Source: CAVVEQ01 sp963747315
GTDB taxonomy: Bacteria; Chloroflexota; Anaerolineae; Anaerolineales; Anaerolineaceae
Direction of reading: 5' to 3'
Assembly (NCBI GenBank): GCA_963747315.1
Contig: CAVVEQ010000013.1
Location: 62,001-126,000 of the forward strand
DNA: 64,000 nucleotides
Below, piece by piece: positions 56,112 through 64,000 of the stretch; positions within the stretch are counted from its first letter, which is position 1, and every line of letters starts with the position of its first letter. The notes under the pieces were generated by a model, which ran no database searches, was not told where the DNA came from, and saw only the letters and a list, made by a program, of their open reading frames with translations. A program made the translations under genes and the position numbers.

Positions 56112-56831
56112 GTGAAGAGTTTATTGGATGCATGTTCCATTAGCCGGACGGGGATTCGCTTAACACCGGAGCAGGAACAGGCTTTTCAGTTCTATGAGGA
56201 TGAGTTGGTCTGCGTGGAACGAGAAATTCAATCTGACCGCCATCCGTGACCGGGAGGAAATTCGCACCAAGCATTTTCTCGATTCACTCACCTGCCTTTC
56301 CAGGCTGGGGAATATCTGCGGGTTGCATCTGATTGATATTGGCACCGGCGCTGGATTTCCCGGACTCCCGATCAAGATCGCAGAGCCGGGGGTGGAGGTT
56401 ACGCTGGTGGATTCCGTGGGCAAGAAGCTGGCATTCTGTGAACACGTGATCACAGGGATTGACGTTACAGAATGCGCGGTGCATTCAATCCCGGGCAGAG
56501 GACCTGGGACAGTCTGCTGCACACCGGGAAAAATACGACCGGGGGGTGGCGAGAGCTGTGGCGGGATTACCGGTTTTGCTGGAATACTTGCTGCCTCTCT
56601 TGAAAAGTGGGAGGGCTGGCGGTGATCCAGAAAGGCAGCAACGCACCGGGTGAGGTTGAAGAGGCGCAAAAAGCCGCGAAGGTTTTGGGAGGGGAAATCG
56701 AGGCAATCACACCGGTAATTCTTCCGGGAATCGCGGAAACCCGCTACCTGGTCACGATTGGGAAAATCAATCCGACCCCGGGAGAATTTCCACGCCGTGC
56801 GGGTATTCCTTCCAGAAAACCAATCATCTAA
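56112..56831 (+). CDS. rsmG: 16S rRNA (guanine-N7)-methyltransferase RsmG (frameshifted)
   Basis: GTG 56112 opens KSLLDACSISRTGIRLTPEQ. Near 56205 the frame changes to SAWNEKFNLTAIRDREEIRT (the RsmG motif), then HFLDSLTCLSRLGN and LIDIGTGAGFPGLPIKIA (SAM site). Two more shifts (about 56470 and 56615) reach SRAEDLGQSAAHREKYDRGV and VARAVAGLPVLLEYLLPLLK, and finally GGLAVIQKGSNAPGEVEEAQ to the stop. It methylates G527 of 16S rRNA. TATAAT at 56100-56105 is 6 bp before the GTG, so the message is leaderless. Confidence 0.88.
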
Positions 56832-56837
56832 GAGTAT

Positions 56838-58025
56838 TTATTCAGAATCGGATTGTATTTGGATGCTGCCTGCAGATACTTTCCATAATGCCGCTTCCTG
56901 GACGAACTCCTCTGTGAAGTGAGAGAGGTCCGTGGCGGTGAGGATCGCCTGATCCATATTGTGCAGGGAGAGGAGGAGGTCGCTCCGTCGATTGGGGTCC
57001 AGTTCGGCAAGGGTTTCATCCAAAAGCAGCAGCGGGCACTCACCGGTGCGTTCTTTCATCCATTCGACCTCGGCAAGTTTTATGGCCAGCAGCGCGGTGC
57101 GCATTTGCCCGCGGGAACCGTAATCTCCCAGGTCTATCCCATTGGCGAGGAGCCGCAACTCATCCCGATGGGGGCCGCAGGTCGTGATCCCGCGCTGGAT
57201 TTCCTCTTTTCGAAGAACTCCAAGTTTTTCCAGGAAACCGGTTTTGATTTCATTTGTAATAGCAGTTCATCTTCCGCGTTGGTGGGAAACGGCGGGGGTG
57301 AATAAGATGGCTGGTACGAAATTTTGAGAATTTCATCCCCTGCAGTGAGGTTCTGATGAATCGTGGAAGCAGTTTTTTCCAACTCCTGCAGCGCGCGGGC
57401 TCTCCAGGAGATGATGGCTGCACCGTTGCCTGCAAGGAGGTTATCCCAGTAATCCAGCTGGCTGGTATCCCCTCCGCGCTCTGCAAGAAGTTTTAGCAGG
57501 GCATTGCGTTGTTCCAAAGCCCGGGCATACAGACTCAACGCTTGCCCGTAACCGGGAACCACCTGGGAAAGGACCATGTTGATGTACCGGCGGCGGTCCT
57601 CCGGGCTGCCTTCCAGGATGCGCAGCATCTGGGGCAGAAAAGTCACGGCGTTCACCTCACCCAGGGCTTCCACGGCTTTTCTCTTTACCCCATCCACCAG
57701 GATCTCTTTCCTGAGTCGCGGGGAGCCGTTCGGACCTTCCTCCAGGATCAGGCGGATCTCAATTCGGATCGTTTTGGTCTTTTTTTCCACTTCCGCTACG
57801 ATGCGTGCCACCTGCAAGGTATTCTTCGCCGGCGGAGAAGGAAACCAACTGCCGATCTGTTTGGGTATGGAAGGAGGAAAAGGTAGCCAGGTAGAAAATC
57901 GCTTCCAGCAGGCTGGTCTTACCCTGGGCGTTATCCCCGATGAGCAGCAAAATCCGCCCGGGGAGTTCAACATCCAGGCGGGTGAAGGAGCGGAAGTTGG
58001 TTAGGGAAAGGCGTTTCAGGCGCAA
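56838..58025 (-). CDS. recF: DNA replication and repair protein RecF (frameshifted)
   Basis: From 58025 the N-terminus reads RLKRLSLTNFRSFTRLDVEL with Walker A GDNAQGKTSLLEAIFYL. After a shift near 57830 the frame continues EKKTKTIRIEIRLILEEGPN and AVTFLPQMLRILEGSPEDRR. A second shift near 57150-57220 leads to the signature end: LGDYGSRGQMRTALLAIKLA and the Walker B LLLLDETLAELDPNRRSDLL. RecF marks dsDNA-ssDNA junctions and cooperates with RecOR (recR is at 1394-2002). It is cotranscribed with def, 3 bp upstream. Confidence 0.92.
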
Positions 58026-58028
58026 GGA

Positions 58029-58535
58029 TCAAACATCCTCGATCTCTTCATCGATTTTTGGCTGCCAAATGCGGGTGGCAAGGTCGGTATAGACGATGCC
58101 ATCCAGGTGATCCACTTCATGCTGAAATATGCGCGCCAGCCAGCCGCTGGCTTTGATCTTAATCGGTTTCCCCTGGCGATTCAAACCACGCACGACAACA
58201 TCCTGGTAGCGTTCAACTTCCCCCACCAACCCGGGAACTGAGAGGCAGCCTTCCACCGCAACGACCTTCTCCGGGGTGGGAAAGGTCAACTCCGGATTGA
58301 TCACTACGTACAGTTTTTTCTCCTGCCCTTCCTCTTCCTCCCCATATTCGACCACAACGATGCGGCTGGAAACAGAGACTTGCGGGGCAGCCAGGCCTAC
58401 CCCGGGAGCTTCACGCATTGTGTCGATCATATCCACGATGAGTTTTTTGAGGTCCTGGTCGAAGGCGGTAACCTTATGGGCTTTCCTGCGCAGGATGGGA
58501 TCCGGCAAAGTGGCGATTTGTAATATTGGCATCAT
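58029..58535 (-). CDS. def: Peptide deformylase
   Basis: 168 residues. The three motifs are GVGLAAPQVSV (GxGxAAxQ), VEGCLSVPGLVG (EGCLS, Cys binds the metal) and IFQHEVDHLDGIVYTD (HExDH, two His ligands and catalytic Glu). It removes the formyl group from nascent proteins. The start is one of two adjacent ATGs (58535 or 58532). It lies between the cNMP/PH protein (28 bp upstream) and recF, and the three likely form one operon. Confidence 0.96.
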   Translation of the reverse strand: MMPILQIATLPDPILRRKAHKVTAFDQDLKKLIVDMIDTMREAPGVGLAAPQVSVSSRIVVVEYGEEEEGQEKKLYVVINPELTFPTPEKVVAVEGCLSVPGLVGEVERYQDVVVRGLNRQGKPIKIKASGWLARIFQHEVDHLDGIVYTDLATRIWQPKIDEEIEDV

Positions 58536-58562
58536 TTCTCCAACGGCTAATAACGGATAATT

Positions 58563-60236
58563 TTACTCCGAATCAGGAGCGGGAGGATATTTGTTATCCG
58601 GGACTTCTTCCCCCGTCATGCGATGATAGGTGTCGATATAATCCGCGATCCGGTCACGTTCCGCCAGTGCTTCATTCTTCTTCTCCCGCCTGGATAATTC
58701 CATGAACCGTTCGAAGAGATCCTTTTGTACTGAGGAAGGGTCGCTGACATAGTCAAATGTAAACTGGGTATCCCCGATCCGTGCGGAGACTGTTCCGAAA
58801 TTCAGCAGGATTCCGATCATCCCCTGGCGGTTATATTCGATCGTCTGGATGTTCTTGAGCGGGGCGGTTCGTTTTTCCTCGCTCCCCAGGGGACGGCGGT
58901 GCAAATCGATTATCTGGTCGGGAGTGATCATGTAATAGTCATTGCGCCAATCCACGATTCGGTAAAGGAACCAGATCCAGAGCACCAAACCTCCGAGCAG
59001 GGTGAAGGAAAAGAAGGTGGTGATCTCCATCCCTCCAAAGAAACCTCCTGCCGCGGCAGCCAGGGACATGACCCACAGAACCAGGAAAAGCAAGGGGAGG
59101 ATCAGCTTCCGGAGGAGAATCCACCAGTGGGTACGGAAAATGATCGCATCGCCGCGGACCTCGCGGAGCTTGAAGAAATCTGCGAGTGAGTTGACCAGTG
59201 GACCGGATTCCAGTTCGGAAGCAACCGGATTCACCGGAAGTTGGGCCGGGGCGGGTTTATTCCCGGCTATGCGCTGAACGGATATCCGCTTCGATCTCCA
59301 CCCGGTTGATATTAACCTGGCTGTTTTTCGCCCGTGACCAATATTCCTGAAGAAGGGTGATAACCCATTCCGGATCCCGGATGTATTTAAATTCAATGGA
59401 ACCGGTGAAGGTTCGCGCGCGGATGGTCCCAAACCCCATCCATCTTCCCGCAAAGCTGGTATCCGTCTCCAGGGAGAGGATGGCTTCCAGCGGGGTTTCC
59501 TGCCGGCTCTCATAGAACAGGATCACTTTTTCCAGGCTTAATATCCGTTGATCGGTGATCACGGAATAATCGTTCGTCCAGTCCCAGCCCTTCCAGAGCG
59601 ACCAGAAGAAGCTGATCGCAAGCTCGGCGAGCATCAATGCAGGCATGATAAATGAACCGGGTAGCAGGAATAAATAGATTAACCCCAGCGGAATAAGCAG
59701 AAGAATGCCGGTGAGTATCGGTAGAATCAGCGATTTGATCAGATAAAAATAATGTTTTCGGTTTATGAAGATGATATTTTCCCGGTCATTCCGCCAGGGA
59801 AAGTTGCTTGTTTAACTCCGTAAAGGTAGCTTTTATGCTCCAGGTGAGCAGCCTGCTCAAACTGGGAGTTACCGGAGAAGAGCTCCCGGAGATCCTTACG
59901 GGAGAACTTCACCAGGCTGGTTTCAGTGAGGGCAGTCGCCCGGGTGAGCCGGATGCGGGTGGAATCGGAAAGCATTTCGCTGCCAAAATGGTCGCCGGGG
60001 CCGAGCACCGCGATGGTTTCTTCTCCCTTTCCAGTCTCGCGTTCAAGGATGACACTTCCGGAGAGGATCAGGAAAAAACCATTGCAGCTATCACCGCGGT
60101 CGAAGATGATCTGACCACCGCGGATGCTGGCAGTGCGCGTTTGAGCGGCAAGTTCCTGCAGTCCGTCCTCCCCGATCAGTCTGAAGAGCGGGTTTCGGTT
60201 CATTTGATTCATAGTGTCAAGCTGGGCAGGCAGCAT
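58563..60236 (-). CDS. Cyclic-nucleotide-binding domain fused to two membrane PH-like (bPH2) domains (frameshifted)
   Basis: About 555 residues. Residues about 10-130 are a cNMP-binding domain (IFDRGDSCNGFFLILSGSVI, VLGPGDHFGSEMLSDSTRIR, TETSLVKFSRKDLRELF). A shift near 59790 leads into FPWRNDRENIIFINRKHYFY, a helix pair and the first PH-like domain (DWTNDYSVITDQRILSLEKV). A shift near 59268 leads to a second membrane and PH-like unit (IVDWRNDYYMITPDQIIDLH, FGTVSARIGDTQFTFDYVSD). TATACT at 60243-60248 is 6 bp before ATG 60236, so it is leaderless. The domain mix suggests a membrane sensor of a cyclic nucleotide or other small ligand. Role unknown. Confidence 0.8.
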
Positions 60237-60334
60237 GAATTAAGTATATCCCAACATTAAAAAATGGCATGAAAAGGAGAAAACCGGGTGGACTCCGGGT
60301 TCATCCCTTATAATTTGTTCCGAGGTTACAATCC

Positions 60335-61816
60335 GTGAGACGAGGAAGTTACACAACGTTACGCTGGGCAGCCATTGCACTGCTCTTCCTGGCAGTGGTT
60401 CTGCTGGTCTTTCAACTTGTGCGCTACAGCCGGCTGCGGAGCAGTTTCCCACCCGGGACCACCATCGCGGGCATCCCGATGGGCGGGTTGGATCCCCAGC
60501 AGGCAGCCGATCGCCTGATCAGCGCGTATAACATCCCATTGACCCTGTATTATGGGGATTCCACGATCCAGGTCAGGCCATCTTCGCTTGGTTTTCAGCT
60601 TGATCTCAGCGCCATGATCACAGCTGCGGATGTTCAACGCACGCAGCAGCCTTTCTGGACTTCCTTCTGGGATTATCTCTGGAACCGGCTGCCAAACCCG
60701 ATCAGTATCCCGCTGCGGGCAGATATATCCGAAGAACGATTAAAAGAGTACCTTGCCAAGGAGATCGCCCCGCGCTACGACCAGCCAGCCAGCCCGGCGA
60801 TCCCTGTCCCAGGCAGCGTGGTGTTTCAGCCCGGGCCAGCCCGGAAAAACCCTCAATATTGAAAAATCCGCGACTCTGATCTCCGATGCGCTCCAATCAC
60901 CCGCCAATAGGACGGTAAACCTGAGTTACGAAAATGTTGGCTCGGGCAAACCCGGTTTCAATAATCTGGAAACTCTGCTGAAACAGATCATCGATCTATC
61001 CGGGTATGACGGAATGATCGAGATCTATTTGCAGGACCTTCAAACGGGGAATGACCTCCATTTCGCCTACCAGCAGGGAGAGGAATTGACCCCGGATATC
61101 AGTTTCACCGCGGCGAGTTCCATAAAAATTCCGGTGATGATCTCCACGTTCCGCAGGGCGAAGGACCCTGCCCCGGAGGACTATTACCCGGGAAATTGAA
61201 GGCATGATCCAGCGCTCCGATAACACCTCCACGGATGCGCTGATGGAAGTTTTTGACAGGAACCTGGGTCCATTAACCGTGACCGAGGATATGCGCGCCT
61301 TGGGACTGGATAATACCTTCATCAGCGGATACTTTTTACCCGGGCGCGCCTTTACTGCGTGAAGTGCGGACCAAAGCCAATTCCAGGACGGATGTGAATA
61401 CGAATCCGGATCGTTACAACCAGACGATTCCGGTGGAAATGGGAATCCTCCTCGAGGATATCTTCCAATGCGCGAAAACCGGCGGAGGCGCACTCACCGC
61501 GGTTTTTAATGGTGAGATTACCCAGCGCGAGTGCCAGCTTATGCTGGATTACCTCTCCAAAAATAAGAACGGGGTTTTACTCCAGGCAGGATTGCCGGAT
61601 GGAGCGCATTTTGCGCATAAACACGGATGGATCACGGAGCTTGATGGATTGATGCATTCCATCTCTGATTCCGGCATCGTTTTCTCCCCGGGGGGCGATT
61701 ACAGCATTTCGGTATATCTCTATCACCCGGATCAGATCTTGTTTGAACCGATCAACCTGATGATCTCCCAGCTTTCCAACGCGGTCTATAACTATTTCAA
61801 CATGCCGGGGGATTGA
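60335..61816 (+). CDS. Membrane-anchored class-A-beta-lactamase-like serine hydrolase with YoaR-type domain (frameshifted)
   Basis: The N-terminal signal anchor (YTTLRWAAIALLFLAVVLLV) is followed by a PG_binding_4/YoaR-like domain (IAGIPMGGLDPQQAADRLIS). A shift near 60840 leads to the hydrolase: TAASSIKIPVMISTFRRA gives the SxxK motif. A second shift near 61190 gives MIQRSDNTSTDALMEVF, the SDN motif, and a third near 61345 gives AHKHGWITELDGLMHSISDS, with KHG in the place of KTG. A penicillin-recognising fold acting on cell-wall peptide or beta-lactam is likely, but the altered third motif leaves activity open. Confidence 0.82.
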
Positions 61817-61924
61817 ATCGAATTGCATTAATTCCAACCTGAAATACCCAGGTTCGCAGAAAATTTCATTGCTATAATATTAATTAGTAAATTCAATCCT
61901 AATTCCCTTCAGGAGGGTTTTCGC

Positions 61925-63824
61925 ATGTCAAAGAGCATCGCGGGTAAAGTTTTGCATGTGGATCTGACCGATTCCAGGTTGTGGGTGGAACAACCGGAGG
62001 AATCCTTTTACCGGAAATATGGTGGTGGGAGCGCGATGGGACTCTTCTACCTCCTGAAGGAGCTAAAACCGGGAACTGATCCCCTTTCAGCCGGGAACAT
62101 CCTCACGGTTTTCGCAGGTGTGCCCACCGGCCTTGCGATTTCCGGTCAATCCCGTGTCAATGTCAATGCCCGCTCACCGCTCACCGGTGCGGTCGGGGAT
62201 AGCCAGTCGGGAGGATTTTTCCCCGCGGCATTGAAATACGCCGGTTTCGACGGGATCGTTATCCGCGGGAAGGCAACAAAACCGGTTTACCTGTTGCTAA
62301 ATGACGGCCAGGCGGAGTTGCGGGATGCAGGTCACCTGTGGGGCAAATGCACACTTGAATCAGAGCAGATCCTGAAAACGGAACTGGATGATCCCAAGCT
62401 GGAGGTCATGCAGATCGGTCCGGCAGGGGAGAATCTGGTTCGTTTCGCAGCCATCATGAACATGCGCAACCGCGCCAACGGGCGTACAGGGATGGGTGCA
62501 GTGATGGGCTCGAAATTACTGAAAGCCATTGTCGTTCAGGGCAACCAGAAACTTGAGGTCAACGACAAGCAGGAGATCGTTCGCCTGAACCGTGAAGGGG
62601 CGAAATCGTTGAATGAGAATGTGGACGTGAAGGGTCTTAATATTAATGGAACCGGAGATGTGGTGCCATTCCAGAATTCAATCGGCAGCCTACCCACCCG
62701 GAATTACCGGGAAACCCAATTTGAAGCATTCGAAGAGATCAGCGGGGAGAAAGTTACCTCCACCATCCTTGCGAACCGGGATACCTGTTTTGGCTGTGTC
62801 GTTCGCTGCAAGCGGGTGGTGAAAACAGAATACGAGGGCAAGGAAGTGCTGCCAGCCTACGGAGGTGCAGAATATGAAACGCTTGCCACCTTTGGTTCTT
62901 ATTGCGGCAACAAAGATCTTTCTGCCATCCAATATGCGAACCAGCTTTGCAATGCTTATGGGATGGACGCTATTTCCTGCGGTGCCACGATCGCCTTTGC
63001 CATGGACTGTTTTGAAAACGACCTGATCGGACTGCAAGACACCGGCGGTATGGAATTGAAATTTGGCAACGCGGAGGCCATGGTGGAGATGGTCAGCAGG
63101 ATCGCCCGGCGGGAAGGATTTGGGGACCTGCTTGCTGAGGGATCGGAACGCGTCGCGGCGAAGATCGGCGGTAAAGCCAAGGAGCTGCTCGCCACCTGCA
63201 AGGGGCAGGAGATCCCCGCGCACTCTCCGCAAGCCAAGCGATCTCTGGGGTTGATCTACGCGGTGAATCCATTCGGCGCCGATCATCAATCATCGGAGCA
63301 TGATCCCATGTACGAGGAAGGCGGCTCTGATTTATGCTTCGACCGTCTGGCGCTCATCGGTTTGAAAACCCCGCAAGCACCCGGCTCGATGGATGACGAG
63401 AAGGTAAGATTTGCCTATCTGACCGAGGTTTTCTATTCCGCATTGGATACTTACTGCCTATGCCAATTCGTTTGGGGTCCGGCATGGACGCTTTATGGAC
63501 CTGCGGAAATGGCAGCTATGATTAAAGCTGCCACCGGTTGGGATGTGAATATCGCCGAAATTCTGGCGGTCGGCGAAAGGCGGTTGAACATGCTTCGGGT
63601 GTTCAATATGCGGGAGGGTTTTATGCGCACCGAATGACCGGCTCCCACAGAAATTCTTTGGTCCTCTCGCTGGGAGCGGGCCGACCGCGGGAATGGCATT
63701 GGATGAGGCTCACCTGGAACACGAGAAGGATACTTACTACCAGCTCGCGGGTTGGGATGCAACCTCTGGAAATCCGACCCCGGCAAAGCTGAAAGAACTC
63801 GGCCTGGAGTGGCTGACCGTTTGA
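61925..63824 (+). CDS. Aldehyde:ferredoxin oxidoreductase (frameshift at C-terminus)
   Basis: About 632 residues, starting after AGGAGGG. The pterin-binding N-domain has GKVLHVDLTDSRLWVEQPEE and GFFPAALKYAGFDGIVIRGK, then RNRANGRTGMGAVMGSKLLK. The [4Fe-4S] ligands begin in DTCFGCVVRCKRVV (CxxCxxxC) with the last Cys in the C-terminal domain. After EGFMRTE a TGA appears, but the next frame reads NDRLPQKFFGPLAGSGPTAG, the conserved AOR end, to a stop at 63824. The shift is near 63620-63635. It oxidises aldehydes to acids with tungsten or molybdenum bis-pterin and ferredoxin. The downstream MoaD/ThiS gene supports this. Confidence 0.93.
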
Positions 63825-64000
63825 TCCGGATCAAAGTAACGCTTCATTCCTACCTCAAAGAATACCTCCCGCCGGAAGCGGATGGCCGGATTGAACTGGA
63901 CCTGGCCGAGGGAACTACCATCGATGCGCTTTCCCGACAGCTAGGACTGCCGGCGAATATCGCCGTAGCGGTGAATGATTCAATCGAGCGGGATCACAGC
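63821..64000 (+). CDS. MoaD/ThiS-family sulfur carrier (3' end outside window)
   Basis: TTG 63821 overlaps the AOR stop (TTGA). The visible 60 residues read IRIKVTLHSYLKEYLPPEAD, then ELDLAEGTTIDALSRQLGLP and NIAVAVNDS, a ubiquitin-like beta-grasp pattern. The terminal GG carrier motif would lie outside the window. These proteins carry thiocarboxylate sulfur for pterin cofactor or thiamin synthesis. Position directly after an AOR gene is common for the tungsto-pterin variant. Confidence 0.82.
   Translation, partial: MIRIKVTLHSYLKEYLPPEADGRIELDLAEGTTIDALSRQLGLPANIAVAVNDSIERDHS

Noticed and set aside
63620..63640. TGA in the aldehyde oxidoreductase gene as a Sec codon
   Set aside because: Read-through gives unconserved residues and a second TGA soon after, while the +1 frame restores the conserved C-terminus NDRLPQKFFGPL.

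Overview
The window looks like chromosomal DNA of an Anaerolineae-type Chloroflexi bacterium. This is an inference from gene content and style: many lipobox-type solute-binding lipoproteins, frequent GTG/TTG starts, leaderless-looking promoters, an aldehyde:ferredoxin oxidoreductase, and many small Chloroflexi-like membrane proteins. No rRNA or other phylogenetic marker was searched. GC is moderate to high, except for one AT-rich island gene (29202-30023). There are no CRISPR arrays, IS elements or phage genes.

A striking property is that about 21 genes, including gyrA, valS, recF, rsmG and pstC, are interrupted by single-base frame changes, often inside homopolymers. Wherever I could resolve one, the family's expected sequence continues in the next frame. 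I read these as sequencing insertions in an error-prone assembly and annotate full gene spans, giving the shift position.

Layout. 1-8.4 kb: HerA-like ATPase end, the dnaX-ybaB-recR operon, NYN RNase, two structured intergenic regions, tRNA-Arg, Hsp20, BirA. 8.4-14.5 kb: gyrA and the divergent pstSCAB phosphate importer. 14.5-14.9 kb: tRNA-Val followed by two degenerate tandem copies of its 3' half and two palindromic repeats. 14.9-23.6 kb (minus strand): one operon for nucleobase/nucleoside scavenging (deaminase-like amidohydrolase, molybdenum hydroxylase, BMP-family lipoprotein, ATPase, two permeases). 23.8-26.9 kb: CbiX-like chelatase, then an ArsR-controlled sulfur-handling cassette (SQR-like flavoprotein, TusE/DsrC-like protein, DsrE2). 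27-32.5 kb: LRR protein, membrane phosphatase, an unrecognised AT-rich gene, D-threonine-aldolase-like enzyme, site-2 protease and a clear tRNA-Sec. 32.6-41.5 kb: a complete peptide ABC importer with an S9 peptidase and a creatininase-family hydrolase. 41.5-45.6 kb: a three-gene overlapping operon and a solitary family-5 binding lipoprotein whose domain order is circularly permuted. 45.6-64 kb: hydroxyacid dehydrogenase, ankyrin protein, methyltransferase, TspO, T-box-controlled valS, a family-1 binding lipoprotein, rnhA, chromate transporter, aldo-keto reductase, rsmG, recF, def, a cNMP-binding/PH fusion, a class-A-like serine hydrolase, a tungsten-type aldehyde oxidoreductase and a MoaD/ThiS protein cut by the window end.

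The items most worth following up are: the promoter-driven, multi-hairpin RNA candidate at 6137-6311; the circularly permuted binding protein; the tRNA-Val-derived repeats; the ArsR/SQR/TusE/DsrE2 cassette; and the tRNA-Sec gene just upstream of a site-2 protease.
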